DNA of 64,000 nt from the NCBI RefSeq assembly GCF_900101475.1, contig NZ_FMZV01000005.1, positions 186,001-250,000 of the forward strand, read 5' to 3'. Origin of the DNA: Ruegeria marina (GTDB lineage: Bacteria > Pseudomonadota > Alphaproteobacteria > Rhodobacterales > Rhodobacteraceae). Positions 8,101-18,469 of this stretch are shown here, in pieces. Below the pieces are notes generated by a model. It did not search any database, was not told the origin of the DNA, and saw only the letters and a program-made list of their open reading frames with translations. A program made the position numbers and the translations under genes. Positions within the stretch are counted from its first letter, which is position 1, and every line of letters starts with the position of its first letter.

Positions 8101-8990
8101 CGGGCAGTCTCCGGTTGGGGCATCCAGTTCAGGATGGCGGCGGCGACCCGGTCGGGCGCCTGATGGCACAGCCAGTGGTCGGTGCCGGGGATGGTGATGC
8201 GGGTCAGGTCTGGGGCGAACTCCTCCAGCCCCTCGGTCGCCTCGGGCAGGAGCGCGCGGTCGTCCGGCCCCCAGATCAGCAGATGCGGGCAGCGCACGCG
8301 TAGCCGGTCGAGCGGCAGGGCGGGCAGATCGGTACGGGGCTGGCCGGGGGCGGCGATCACCAGCGGCGAGGCGCGGTACCAGTTCAGCATCGCCTCGAGC
8401 CGTCCGGGCCGCGCCCATTCGGCCTTGTACGCGGCCAGCCGCTCGGGGCTGAGCCAAGCGTGGCCGCCCATATGGCGGGTGAAGAAATCGGTGAGCGCGG
8501 CATAGTCATTGGCGGCGAAGTGTTGCGCGGCCTCGGGCGCGCGCAGGGCGTTCATGTATTGCGAGGCCGCCGATTGCGCGCCGCCCGCCGCCAGCGCCCG
8601 CTGGAACGGCACCGGGTGTACGCCATTGGCGATGATCAGGTGGTCGACCAGCTCGGGGCGGAACATGGCCAGACCATAGGCCACTGCCGCGCCCCAGTCG
8701 TGCCCGAGCACGGTGAGCGGCGCGCCGAGGGTTTCGGCCAATGCGGCCATGTCTGCAACCAGGTGCGAGGCGGCGTAGTGCTTGACCCCCTCTGGCGCCC
8801 AGCTCTGGCCATAGCCGCGCTGGTCAGGGGCGATGCAGTGGAACCGGTGGGCGAGATGCGGGGCGAGGTCGGCCCAGGCGCCGCCGTATTCGGGAAAGCC
8901 GTGCAGCATCAGGAGCGGCGGCAGCGCCGGGTCGCCCCAGCGGCGGAGAAAGAAGCCTTGGCCGTTGAGCGATACGGTTTCGGTCTGCAT
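8097..8990 (-). CDS. Alpha/beta hydrolase, epoxide hydrolase-like
   Basis: A 297-residue single-domain alpha/beta hydrolase. HGFPE supplies the oxyanion hole, and the nucleophile elbow GHDWG has Asp instead of Ser, as in epoxide hydrolases and haloacetate or haloalkane dehalogenases. A late GTDHW places the catalytic His. The Asp nucleophile and the HGFPE motif favour epoxide hydrolase or fluoroacetate dehalogenase over an esterase. It overlaps the GST gene by 4 bases, consistent with a two-gene detoxification unit. Confidence 0.85.
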   Translation of the reverse strand: MQTETVSLNGQGFFLRRWGDPALPPLLMLHGFPEYGGAWADLAPHLAHRFHCIAPDQRGYGQSWAPEGVKHYAASHLVADMAALAETLGAPLTVLGHDWGAAVAYGLAMFRPELVDHLIIANGVHPVPFQRALAAGGAQSAASQYMNALRAPEAAQHFAANDYAALTDFFTRHMGGHAWLSPERLAAYKAEWARPGRLEAMLNWYRASPLVIAAPGQPRTDLPALPLDRLRVRCPHLLIWGPDDRALLPEATEGLEEFAPDLTRITIPGTDHWLCHQAPDRVAAAILNWMPQPETAR

Positions 8991-9055
8991 GGCGCGCTCC
9001 GGGATCTGACCGGTACAGTCAAGCAGGTTGCGGGCTGTCGGGAAAGGTGTGGCGT

Positions 9056-10213
9056 TCAGTGACCCTTCGTCAGCGTCTCGAATGTGAGGGCGCGGGCGGA
9101 ACCTGGGGCGAAACCGGCGAAGGTGTCGTCAAGATAGACTTGCATGGTCTTGTCGCGCTTCAGATGCAGCGACAGGAAGGCAGCAGCAAAATGCTGGGCG
9201 ATATTGTTCATGCGCACCGTGTCCCACACCGGATCGGCGTAATGTTCGAACGGGATGAAGTCGAGCGCGGGGGATGCGCCCCAGCTCTCGGCCGGGGCGG
9301 GGATGGGGGCGGCGGCGTTGTGGCTGGCGCCCTGGAAGGTGAGCAGGTGGCGGGTGGTGCCGGTGCTCTGCGCGAACAGGCCGCGCATGGCGGTATAATC
9401 CGAGACCTCGTCAAGGCTGCCGGCAATGATCATCAGCGGTTTGGCCAGTTGGGCAAGGCCGGTGGTATCCCAGATGCCCCGGTGATTGCCCCAGGGGCCG
9501 ATCGCGATGGCTGCGCGCACACGCGGGTCGATCAGGGCCGCGTGGGTTTCCGAGCCGGAGATGTGGCGGGACAACAGACCGGCGGGCGGTGCGAAATCGG
9601 CGCTGGCGGCGGCGGGTGTGACGCCGGCACCGGCAAAGACCAGCGCGCCGTAACCGCCCATGGAATAGCCGATGACGCCGGTGCGGTCGGTGTCGGCCTG
9701 CGGCACGGTTGCGGCGACATGGTCGATCACGGCGCGCTGGTCGAGCGGGCGGTGATAGAGCGTCGCGCCGAACGCGCCCTGATCGGCATAGGTGCTGTCG
9801 GCATGGTCGGGGGCGGCAGTGACAAAGCCGCGCGAGGCCAGCGTTTCGCCCAAGTGCGACAGCAGGAACCGGTTGCCGGGATAGCCGTGCGAGATCACCA
9901 CCAGCGGAAAGCGGCCCTGCGCGGGGGCGGCATCGTGCGCGGCGCGGCCAAAGAGACGTGTGGTCGTCCGGCCGTCGCGGATCAGCGTGTCGTACGAGCC
10001 GCCCGGTGCGGTGCCGGGGGTGGCGGGATACCAGAGCTCGACCGTCATCGGCCGGTCGTAGAGGCGCTGGCTGTCCTTGGTGGCGCGGGCGACATCGATC
10101 TGGCCCGCGATCTCGAAGGTGAGCGTGCGCACGCCTACGGGAAACGGACCGTATCCGGCCTGTTCGGGGGCATCGGGGCGGACGGTGTCGATCCGGTTCT
10201 GGCTGTGAGACAT
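9056..10213 (-). CDS. Alpha/beta hydrolase of dienelactone hydrolase / PAF-acetylhydrolase type
   Basis: The protein has 385 residues. A Ser nucleophile sits in GYSMGGYG, the sequence LVVISHGYPGNR forms the oxyanion region, and a late GASHNAA supplies a candidate catalytic His. There is a long N-terminal beta-rich part with VELWYPA, common in predicted dienelactone hydrolases and plasma PAF-acetylhydrolase-like proteins. No signal peptide is seen, so it is likely cytoplasmic. The DUF2461 gene ends-to-start with it (its start lies 4 bases beyond the stop of the upstream gene), so they form an operon. Substrate unknown. Confidence 0.8.
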   Translation of the reverse strand: MSHSQNRIDTVRPDAPEQAGYGPFPVGVRTLTFEIAGQIDVARATKDSQRLYDRPMTVELWYPATPGTAPGGSYDTLIRDGRTTTRLFGRAAHDAAPAQGRFPLVVISHGYPGNRFLLSHLGETLASRGFVTAAPDHADSTYADQGAFGATLYHRPLDQRAVIDHVAATVPQADTDRTGVIGYSMGGYGALVFAGAGVTPAAASADFAPPAGLLSRHISGSETHAALIDPRVRAAIAIGPWGNHRGIWDTTGLAQLAKPLMIIAGSLDEVSDYTAMRGLFAQSTGTTRHLLTFQGASHNAAAPIPAPAESWGASPALDFIPFEHYADPVWDTVRMNNIAQHFAAAFLSLHLKRDKTMQVYLDDTFAGFAPGSARALTFETLTKGH

Positions 10214-10216
10214 GGG

Positions 10217-10846
10217 TCAGTCCGCGAGCAGGGCAGTCAATGCCGTCTGAAAGGGTTTCAGGCGGTCGAAGTCGCGGACAAGTTGCGCCATTGGGTCGGT
10301 CATCCCGGCATCGTGATCGAACCAGAGGGTGAGCGATTTGCGCCGGGCAAGATCCGAAAGAGGGTCATTCGCCTTGACCGGCGGCGCGGGGCGTTTGAGT
10401 TCGGGCTCGGAGAGACGCGCGCCCTGTGCGGCCAGCGCGTCGGTCTCGGCTTGCAGCGCGGGGCCGAGGCGGGGCAGGCGGTCGCGATAGCGGGCAAGGG
10501 AGGGGGCGTCGAAACGCATCCGCCCGCCGCCCGAAGCGACGTAGTCCGGCGAAATGCCGAAGAAATACTGCGCGCCGTCCGACGTGGTCCACAACAGGTG
10601 CAGATGGGTCGTGTAGGGCGTCTTGTCCCTGGAGAATCGCACGTTGCGCTGGGGGCGGAAGAGTTTCGTCGCGGTGCCGGTGCCGAGATGGGCCGCCATC
10701 CGGTCGAGCAGGATCCGGGCAGGGACCTTTAGCCCCGCGTGATAGCGCGCCTTGTGGATGGTGAACCAGTCGCGGCTGTTGTTGGCGTCAAGCTCAGTCA
10801 GAAAGGCGCGTGCCTCGGGGATCAGTCGGTCAAGGGGGTCGGACAT
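10217..10846 (-). CDS. DUF2461 / TIGR02453 family protein
   Basis: The 209-residue product starts MSDPLDRLIPEARAFLTELD and contains NNSRDWF, FRPQRNVRFSRDKTPYTTHLHL and a late DPMAQLVRDF segment, matching the TIGR02453 (DUF2461) family, which is widespread and of unknown function. It begins an apparent two-gene unit with the downstream alpha/beta hydrolase. No membrane segment or signal peptide is present. The start was taken at the ATG giving the family length; the longer upstream open frame is antisense noise. Confidence 0.85.
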   Translation of the reverse strand: MSDPLDRLIPEARAFLTELDANNSRDWFTIHKARYHAGLKVPARILLDRMAAHLGTGTATKLFRPQRNVRFSRDKTPYTTHLHLLWTTSDGAQYFFGISPDYVASGGGRMRFDAPSLARYRDRLPRLGPALQAETDALAAQGARLSEPELKRPAPPVKANDPLSDLARRKSLTLWFDHDAGMTDPMAQLVRDFDRLKPFQTALTALLAD

Positions 10847-10945
10847 GGGAGCCTCCGTCTGGGGCAAGCCTAGCACGGGCAGGGTCATCGGAAAGAGGAA
10901 AGATCGCGCTTGCCCTTGCCGCAGGCGCCACCTAAGCCTGACCGG

Positions 10946-12298
10946 ATGACGCAGAGCATGACATATGGCGGCCATGCCCGCGCGATTGCCATCCTGGGCC
11001 TGCCGCTGATTGGCGGGCACCTGGCGCAATTCGCCATCGGCCTGACCGACACGGTCATGCTGGGCTGGTACGGGGTCGAGGCGCTGGCGGCGGTGACGCT
11101 GGGCAGCAGCTATTTCTTCGTGCTGTTCCTGATGGGTGCAGGGTTCGGCTGGGCGGTGATGCCGATGGTGGCGGCTGCTGCCGCCGAACGGGACGAGACC
11201 AGCATCCGGCGGGCGACGCGCATGGGACTCTGGGCCTCGCTGATCTTTGCGGCGCTGGCGATGCCCCTGCTGATCTGGTCCGAGCCGATCCTGCTGGCGC
11301 TGGGGCAGGAGGTGGAGATTGCCGCGCTGGCGGCGGATTACCTGCGGGTGGCCGGCTGGGGCATGGTGCCGGCACTGATGGTGATGGTGCTGAAATCCTA
11401 TCTGGCGGCGCTGGAGCGGACGCAGGTCGTGTTCTGGATCACCGTGCTGTCGGTGCTGGCCAATGCGGCGGCGAACTATGCGCTGATCTTCGGCAACTGG
11501 GGGGCACCGGAACTGGGGATAACCGGTGCGGCCATTGCCTCGATCAGCACTCAGATGGTGTCGCTGGTGGCCGTGGTGGCCTATGCGCTGCGGGTGCTGC
11601 CGCAACACACGCTGTTCCGCCGGTTCTGGCGGCCGGATACCGAGATGTTCCGGCGGGTGGTGCGACTGGGTGTGCCGATCGCCCTGACCAACCTGGCCGA
11701 GGTGAGCCTGTTTTCCGCCTCGGCAGTGATGATGGGCTGGCTGGGGGCGGTGCCGCTGGCGGCGCATGGGATCGCGATTCAGCTGGCCTCGGCCACGTTC
11801 ATGGTGCACCTGGGCCTGTCGAATGCCGCGACCATCCGCGCCGGCAACGCCTATGGCCGGCGTGACCGGGCGGGCATGGCGCGCGGCGGCAAGGTAGTGA
11901 TCGCGATGTCGCTGATGATGTCGGTGGCGACGATCACGCTGTTTCTGACCTGCGCCGAACCGCTGATCTCGCTCTTCATGGAGCCGGACGACCCCAACCG
12001 GCCCGAGATCCTGGCGATCGGCACGGTACTTCTGGCGATGGCGGCGCTGTTCCAGCTGGTTGACGGGGCGCAGGTGATGGCGCTGGGCCTGTTGCGCGGG
12101 GTGCAGGACACCACCGTGCCGATGGTGATGGCGGCGGTGAGCTACTGGGTTGTGGGCATGCCGGCGTCCTATGTGCTGGGCTTTGTCTGGGAATGGGAGG
12201 GTATCGGGGTCTGGGCTGGGCTGGTGCTGGGACTGGCCTGTGCCGGAACGCTGCTGATGGCGCGGTTCTGGGGCAAGTCGATCCGCAGGGTGGGTTGA
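10946..12298 (+). CDS. MATE family multidrug efflux transporter
   Basis: The 450-residue protein is almost entirely hydrophobic, with about 12 membrane segments and the two-fold repeat of the MATE family; LGLPLIGGHLAQFAIGLTDT and the second-half counterpart RLGVPIALTNLAEVSLFS are typical. MATE pumps export cationic compounds across the inner membrane in exchange for Na+ or H+. The ATG at 10946 is preferred to an upstream in-frame start at 10910 because it places the first hydrophobic segment normally. It stands alone, convergent with the mtoX-linked membrane gene. Confidence 0.92.
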   Translation: MTQSMTYGGHARAIAILGLPLIGGHLAQFAIGLTDTVMLGWYGVEALAAVTLGSSYFFVLFLMGAGFGWAVMPMVAAAAAERDETSIRRATRMGLWASLIFAALAMPLLIWSEPILLALGQEVEIAALAADYLRVAGWGMVPALMVMVLKSYLAALERTQVVFWITVLSVLANAAANYALIFGNWGAPELGITGAAIASISTQMVSLVAVVAYALRVLPQHTLFRRFWRPDTEMFRRVVRLGVPIALTNLAEVSLFSASAVMMGWLGAVPLAAHGIAIQLASATFMVHLGLSNAATIRAGNAYGRRDRAGMARGGKVVIAMSLMMSVATITLFLTCAEPLISLFMEPDDPNRPEILAIGTVLLAMAALFQLVDGAQVMALGLLRGVQDTTVPMVMAAVSYWVVGMPASYVLGFVWEWEGIGVWAGLVLGLACAGTLLMARFWGKSIRRVG

Positions 12299-12338
12299 GG
12301 CGAGGTCGACTGCCGCCGCTCTGATCTGACCGGGCGGG

Positions 12339-12998
12339 TCAGGCGGTCGCCAGCGCCACCACGCCGACGAGGATCAGGCTGGCGCCCCAGACCCTTTCCA
12401 GGTCGAACCAGCCGCGGGTGAGGAACTTCAATCCGAGCCAGCGGTAGACGCCCCAGGCGACCGCGCCACCGGCGCCGATCATCGCCGCGGTATGGACCAG
12501 CGCAACGCCAAGCGCCATGAACAGGCTGCTCGACATAAGCGCCTCGGCCGCCCGGTGGGCAGTGTCGAGCTCTTCGGTCCGGCACAGGCCCAGATAGATC
12601 GGCACCAGCATCAGCGCGGCGCCATGGGCCAGCGCGACGAGAAACGACCAGAGCACCAGCCGCGTGGGTTTGACCCGCGCCAGAAAGCGCGGATGGCGTT
12701 TCGTCACGAGTATCCATGCCCCCAGAACAATGACGGCGATCCCGGCGGCAAGCCTGATCTCGCGCTGCCAGTCGATCAGCACGGTCATCACCGCGAAGGG
12801 CAGGAGAATGACGATCACCGCGGCCAGATGCCCGGCGGCCAGCGCACCAAGCGCGCGCCACAGCGCCCCGGCGCGCCGTTCCATCAGTGCGGCGGACACC
12901 GCAAGCGGCCAGCCCATGCCGGGGTTGAGGCCGTGATAGAGCCCGCTTGCCACCACGGCGAGCCAGAGGCCCGCCGTGGTGCTGTAGATATCTGCCAA
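12339..12998 (-). CDS. Integral membrane protein linked to methanethiol oxidase
   Basis: 219 residues with about six membrane segments. The N-terminal region has GLYHGLNPGMGWP, a conserved-looking His/Asn/Pro motif inside or beside the first membrane helix, vaguely reminiscent of the metal-binding His motif of NicO/HupE-type transporters. I do not recognise a named family. It follows mtoX by 3 bases, so it is almost certainly co-transcribed. Methanethiol oxidase is a copper enzyme in characterised cases, so a role in metal supply, or in export of sulfide or formaldehyde products, is possible but purely inferred. Confidence 0.7.
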   Translation of the reverse strand: MADIYSTTAGLWLAVVASGLYHGLNPGMGWPLAVSAALMERRAGALWRALGALAAGHLAAVIVILLPFAVMTVLIDWQREIRLAAGIAVIVLGAWILVTKRHPRFLARVKPTRLVLWSFLVALAHGAALMLVPIYLGLCRTEELDTAHRAAEALMSSSLFMALGVALVHTAAMIGAGGAVAWGVYRWLGLKFLTRGWFDLERVWGASLILVGVVALATA

Positions 12999-13001
12999 GG
13001 A

Positions 13002-14399
13002 TCAGACCGAGGGGTAGCAGAAACTGTCAGTCGAACAGTCGCCGCCCTCCAGCCGGATCTGGTGGCTGCGGTAGCCCTTCGGGAATTCGACGAAGAAGGT
13101 CTTGTCGAGTGTAAGCCCGCCATTTGCGCCCACGTCGGCCTTGACCATCGCGCCGCCGCGTTCCCCCGGATAGAACTGCTCGTCCCAGGTCGAATAGAGC
13201 GAGTTGGTCCAGTAGACCCGCTTGCCGTCGCGGCTGACCTCGACCATCTGCGGGCCATAGCCGAAGTCCTTGCCGTTCGGGTGCTGCGTCTTCTTGACGA
13301 TGCCGCCGATCTCGACCTTGCCGGCCAGTTTCGGGTTCATCGGGTCTGACACGTCGTATTGATGCATCTCGCCGGTACCCCAGCAAGAGACGTAGAGGTA
13401 CTTGTCATCGAGGCTCAGGTCGATATCCGTCACTAGCGGTGGCACTGCCGAGAACCCCTTGAGCAGCTCGGGCAGATCGTCGGGGTTGGCGGGCTGGGGC
13501 GGAATGGTGACGGTCTTTTTCGCATGCCAGGTGCCGTTCTCGCGCCACCAGGTCCAGATCGAGCCTTCGAGGTTGGTGGTGTCCACCACGACACCGCAGA
13601 ATCCGTATTCCTTGACCGGATCGTGGGCGGGGCGGATTTCCAGCGCCATCTGGTGATTTTCGCCCAGGTCGATGGTCTGGATGTTCTTGCGCTCGCGCAG
13701 GTTCCAGAAATGGATGCGGTGGCCGTATTTGTTGGACAGAAGATCCTCGGGGACGAGGCCGTTCTCGAACTGCGGCGGCAGGCCCCATTCCGAACTGACC
13801 ATGTAGTCGCGCGGCAGGTTCCACCAGAAATCGTATTGCTTGTCCTGCGAACCGCGGTCGATCTCGTAGCGGCCGATGACATCGAAGGTTTCGCAATCCA
13901 TGATGAAGATGCCCGGAGGGCCGTCGGTGCCATCCTTGCCGCCGCCGCCCAGCGTCGAGACATAGATGCCTTCGGGTCCGCAATGGATCGTATGCGGGCG
14001 GGAATATCCGGTCTTGGCAAAGACTTCCTCGGGTTCGATGATCTTGTGGATCTTGGCCTTCAGCGGTTCTTTCACGTCGACCACATAGATGCGGGACGAG
14101 CGGATGCCGGGAATGATCAGGTAGCGCCGTTCGAGAAAGGCATGCCCGGTCAGGGGCGACAGCGCCGAGGAGCAGGCGTTCCAGCCGAAATGGTGAAACT
14201 CGTCGCCCTTGTTGGGCATGATCACCTGATGCAGGATCTGGCCGAAGGTGCCGGAGCCCGGATCGACATCGACGACCGCGAGGCCATCGGGCTGCGATGC
14301 GTCGGGGCTGAGCATCAGCGTGAAAGCCAGGGTTTCGGCCGGGGCCTGCATGGCCAGCTTTGGCGATGGATGAAAGGTCGGGTCTGGTCTGAGATTCAC
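13002..14399 (-). CDS. mtoX: Selenium-binding protein (SBP56/SELENBP1) family methanethiol oxidase
   Basis: The 465-residue sequence is a full-length SBP56 protein: HHFGWNACSS near residue 70, RPHTIHCGPEGIYVSTLGGG, KYGHRIHFWNLRERK, DIDLSLDDKYLYVSCWGTGE and the C-terminal SHQIRLEGGDCSTDSFCYPS are all present. Members oxidise methanethiol to formaldehyde, H2S and H2O2, part of DMSP/DMS sulfur metabolism in marine bacteria. No signal peptide is visible, unlike the periplasmic Hyphomicrobium enzyme. The GTG start at 14399 is fixed by the ribosome binding site GAGGAGGAATTGCC. The SCO1 and mauG partners of some mtoX operons are absent; instead an unknown membrane gene follows. Confidence 0.88.
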   Translation of the reverse strand: MNLRPDPTFHPSPKLAMQAPAETLAFTLMLSPDASQPDGLAVVDVDPGSGTFGQILHQVIMPNKGDEFHHFGWNACSSALSPLTGHAFLERRYLIIPGIRSSRIYVVDVKEPLKAKIHKIIEPEEVFAKTGYSRPHTIHCGPEGIYVSTLGGGGKDGTDGPPGIFIMDCETFDVIGRYEIDRGSQDKQYDFWWNLPRDYMVSSEWGLPPQFENGLVPEDLLSNKYGHRIHFWNLRERKNIQTIDLGENHQMALEIRPAHDPVKEYGFCGVVVDTTNLEGSIWTWWRENGTWHAKKTVTIPPQPANPDDLPELLKGFSAVPPLVTDIDLSLDDKYLYVSCWGTGEMHQYDVSDPMNPKLAGKVEIGGIVKKTQHPNGKDFGYGPQMVEVSRDGKRVYWTNSLYSTWDEQFYPGERGGAMVKADVGANGGLTLDKTFFVEFPKGYRSHQIRLEGGDCSTDSFCYPSV

Positions 14400-14918
14400 G
14401 GCAATTCCTCCTCAAATTACGCGCTGAGAGTTGCAAGTTCCGGTGGTCTGATCCTTTCGGTCGTCCTTTGTCCTGTAAGTAAGTTTTTTGGTCATCGTTT
14501 CGCTTTGGGCGCGGGCCGCCGGTCGTCTGCGGCACTCATGACACCTCATCCTCGGTCAAATGGGATGCAAATTCCAGTCCGAATGCCGGACGGCGCGCAG
14601 GTGGTGGCCGGATTTTTGCAATTTTCCCGGATGTTCCGGGTGCGGCGGTTGGCAAACGGGGCAACCGCGCCATCGGCTGAACGCGGCCTACCCGTTGGAG
14701 CCAGCCCCGCCGTAATTCGGGGACCGGGGTGAGCAACAGGCGGGTATGGGGGGAGGAGGGCTGACCACGGCAAATGCGGGAGTTTTGCCGACCATCCGGC
14801 CGTCATGGAGCGCCGCCACGTCCCCGGTCAAGGCCTGACATGGTGGACATGACCGCCCTTGCAGCGCTCGGGCTTGCCCGCAGGGAGGTCAGGATGCACC
14901 GAAGACGGAGGGCGGCGG
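14400..14918. other. Long intergenic region upstream of mtoX
   Basis: Roughly 520 bases without a convincing gene. It should contain the mtoX promoter. A CCCGGA/TCCGGG hairpin (14626-14640) and a weak CGGGC/GCCCG hairpin (14869-14880) are present. A 55-codon plus-strand frame starting MQIPVRMPDGA near 14570 is possible but has no clear ribosome binding site or recognisable sequence. Confidence 0.5.
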
Positions 14919-16289
14919 CTAGCGCCCCAACCGTTCCAGCAGGCGGCAATAGGCGGTCTGGCCGCGGCGGAAATTCTCCAGCCGGAAGAACTCGTTGGGG
15001 GCGTGCAGGTTCTCGTCGGCGATGGAAAAGCCGAACATGACCCCGTGCACGCCGAGGGCGCGCAGAAACAGTGTCATGATCGGGATCGAGCCGCCGACGC
15101 GGGTGATGTAGGGGGCGGCGCCGTAGACCTCGCGCAGCACCTCGCCCGCCGCCTGGGTGGCATTGTGGCCGCGAGGCACCAGGAAGGGATCGGCATCGCC
15201 TGCCAGATGCTCGATGCGCGCGGTCACGCCGGGCGGGGTATGGGCCGCGACATGGGCGGCGATCAGCTCGGCGATGCGCTCGGGGCGTTGGTTGGCCACC
15301 AGCCGGCAGGTGATCTTGGCGCTGGCGCGGGCGGGCAGCACGGTCTTGCTGCCAGCGCCCTGGTAGCCGCCGGTCAGCCCGTTCAGCTCCAGCGTGGGCC
15401 GGGCCCAGAGCCGTTCGCGCACGGTGTAGCCTGCTTCGCCGAACGCCTCGGGCACGCCCAGTTCGGCGCAATATTCGGCCTCGTCAAAGGGAACGCGGGC
15501 GATCTCCTGTTTATCCTCCACCGTCAGCTCGACCACGTCGTCGTAGAAGCCGTCGATCGTGATCCGGCCGGTCTGCGCGTCCTTCATCGAGGCGAGGATC
15601 TGGCTGAGTGCCATCAGCGGGTTGTTGATACCGCCGCCATGCAGGCCGGAATGCTGGTCTGCCTGCGCGCCCTCGACGATCAGTTCGACGCCGACCAGCC
15701 CCTTGAGCCCCATCACCAGCTGCGCCTCGTTCGCCGTCCATTGCAGGCCGTCGGCCGAGAAGATCATGTCGCAGGAGAGCCGCCGCGCCTCGGCCTCGAT
15801 AAACGGCGGCATGTCGGGCGAGCCGATTTCCTCCTGACCCTCGAACAGGAACTTGACGTTGACGGGCAGGCGGCCGGTGGTGGCCAGCAGCGCCTCGGCG
15901 GCGAGGATGGGGATGAACATGCCGCCCTTGTCGTCCGAGGCGCCGCGCCCCCAGACGCGACCCTCGCGGATCTCGGGCTGGAAAGGCGGGCTGTGCCAGA
16001 GGTCGAAGGGTTCGGCGGGCTGCACGTCGAAATGGCCGTAGATCAGCACCGTCGGCTTGTCCGGCCCGGCATGCAGCCAGTCGCCGTAAACCGCCGGGTG
16101 ACCGGTGGTGGGCAGAACGGCGGTGTTCTCGATCCCTGCCTTGCGCAGGCGCGCGGCGACCCATTCGGCGGCGCGTTCGACATCACCCATGTGGTCTGGC
16201 TTGGCCGAGACCGAGGGGATGGCGACAAAGTCCAGAAGCTCCTGTTCGAAGCGGGTTTGGTTCGTGTCGAGATAATCCTGCCAGCCCAT
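14919..16289 (-). CDS. M20 family metallopeptidase (dipeptidase)
   Basis: A 456-residue zinc dipeptidase of the M20 family. Metal and catalytic residues are seen in YGHFDVQP, GASDDKGG, EGQEEIGS and a late NLHAPNE; the LHGGGINNP region belongs to the dimerisation/lid domain. It is expected to hydrolyse dipeptides in the cytoplasm. The start MGWQDYLD at 16289 is preferred because GGGAGGCAGGAC precedes it. It lies downstream of a small conserved gene and aspartate aminotransferase on the same strand, perhaps in one transcript. Confidence 0.9.
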   Translation of the reverse strand: MGWQDYLDTNQTRFEQELLDFVAIPSVSAKPDHMGDVERAAEWVAARLRKAGIENTAVLPTTGHPAVYGDWLHAGPDKPTVLIYGHFDVQPAEPFDLWHSPPFQPEIREGRVWGRGASDDKGGMFIPILAAEALLATTGRLPVNVKFLFEGQEEIGSPDMPPFIEAEARRLSCDMIFSADGLQWTANEAQLVMGLKGLVGVELIVEGAQADQHSGLHGGGINNPLMALSQILASMKDAQTGRITIDGFYDDVVELTVEDKQEIARVPFDEAEYCAELGVPEAFGEAGYTVRERLWARPTLELNGLTGGYQGAGSKTVLPARASAKITCRLVANQRPERIAELIAAHVAAHTPPGVTARIEHLAGDADPFLVPRGHNATQAAGEVLREVYGAAPYITRVGGSIPIMTLFLRALGVHGVMFGFSIADENLHAPNEFFRLENFRRGQTAYCRLLERLGR

Positions 16290-16355
16290 GTCCTGCCTCC
16301 CCATGCAAGCCTGCGGTGACAGTACGGCATTCCCCGGGTCTGGCAAGCCCGGCGG

Positions 16356-16757
16356 TCAGCCCTTGGCCAGGCGGTCGGCCTTCTTTCGCACCAGCACCGA
16401 GCGCAGGTCGTGCATGGCCAGAAGCAGCGAGTCGGTGACCTCCTCCAGTTGGTCGTCGGTGGCCTTGGACTGGACCCAATGGGTGGTCAGGTTTAGGTAG
16501 TCCACCGCGCGGAGGATGTCGTCGATGTCGCGGCGGGCCAGCAGCTCGGTCCGGTCGGCCATCCAGCGCTTGATCGCCTTCATGTCCTCGGGCGTGAGGT
16601 CGCGGCCACCATGGGGTTTCACTTCGCCGTTCTTGATGTTGACGATGGCGATCTGGTCCATCTCGATCCGGCGCTGGCGGTTCTCGGTATCGACGCGAAA
16701 CACGAAGGCGCCGTTTTCGCGGATCCGGAAATAGTAGTCTGGCAGCTCGGCGCCCAT
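16356..16757 (-). CDS. Conserved hypothetical protein (133 aa)
   Basis: The product starts MGAELPDYYFRIRENGAFVF and appears soluble, with a beta-rich first half (VDTENRQRRIEMDQIAIVNI) and a helical second half (LTPEDMKAIKRWMADR). I recognise it as the sort of protein conserved among Rhodobacterales without an assigned function. It starts 26 bases after the stop of the aspartate aminotransferase gene and is probably co-transcribed with it. No catalytic motif is evident. Confidence 0.75.
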   Translation of the reverse strand: MGAELPDYYFRIRENGAFVFRVDTENRQRRIEMDQIAIVNIKNGEVKPHGGRDLTPEDMKAIKRWMADRTELLARRDIDDILRAVDYLNLTTHWVQSKATDDQLEEVTDSLLLAMHDLRSVLVRKKADRLAKG

Positions 16758-16783
16758 GCGCGGCCTCTCCTTGTCGTTGCCGT

Positions 16784-18019
<1,236 letters not shown>

Positions 18020-18076
18020 TCATAGGGTGCGCCCGTGCGGCGATCAAGCACATGGATGACCGGAAGGAGCAGGGTG

Positions 18077-18469
18077 ATGACAGACACGATTGACTACTAC
18101 GGGCCGGATGCGGCGACCTTTGGTGACCGGATGGCCGCGGCGCGCGAGGCGGCGGACATGACGCAGGCGCAACTGGCCCGGAGGCTGGGGGTCAAGAAAT
18201 CGACCATTGCAAGCTGGGAAGAGGATCTGGCCGAACCGCGCGCCAACCGTTTGCAGATGCTGGCGGGGATGCTGAACGTGTCGATCATGTGGCTGATCAC
18301 CGGCGAAGGTCAGGGCATGGACATGGCGGGCGAAGAGGATGACTTCAACCGCGACATGGCGGCGCTGCTGGGCGAACTGCGCGAGCTTCGGACCCAGTTG
18401 CAGGGGGCGTCCGGCCGCGTGGCCAAGCTGGAAAAGGCGGTGCGGCGCAAGATGGAGGTTGAAGCGTGA
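18077..18469 (+). CDS. XRE-family helix-turn-helix regulator
   Basis: 130 residues. A Cro/C1-type HTH covers about residues 15-70 (MTQAQLARRLGVKKSTIASWEE), followed by an acidic linker and a coiled coil (ELRELRTQLQGASGRVAKLE) likely used for dimerisation. The start at 18077 follows GGAAGGAGCAGGG. Its stop overlaps the GTG of sdhE (GTGA), coupling the two genes, so the regulator may act on respiratory or SDH-related genes; that is inference. From memory, this XRE-sdhE pairing is common in Rhodobacteraceae. Confidence 0.85.
   Translation: MTDTIDYYGPDAATFGDRMAAAREAADMTQAQLARRLGVKKSTIASWEEDLAEPRANRLQMLAGMLNVSIMWLITGEGQGMDMAGEEDDFNRDMAALLGELRELRTQLQGASGRVAKLEKAVRRKMEVEA

Noticed and set aside
8091-8103. 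Possible fusion of GST and epoxide hydrolase-like genes
   Set aside because: The open frame continues upstream of the GST start, but that extension is out of frame with the hydrolase and lacks similarity; ATGA overlap indicates two genes.
9047-10732. A 561-codon plus-strand open frame
   Set aside because: It runs antisense to two well-supported minus-strand genes (alpha/beta hydrolase and DUF2461) and has no recognisable motif.
14570-14732. A possible 55-residue peptide (MQIPVRMPDGA...) upstream of mtoX
   Set aside because: No ribosome binding site or recognisable homology; cannot be distinguished from chance.
14859-16319. A 486-codon plus-strand frame opposite the M20 peptidase
   Set aside because: The minus strand has all M20 metal motifs in order; the plus-strand frame has none.
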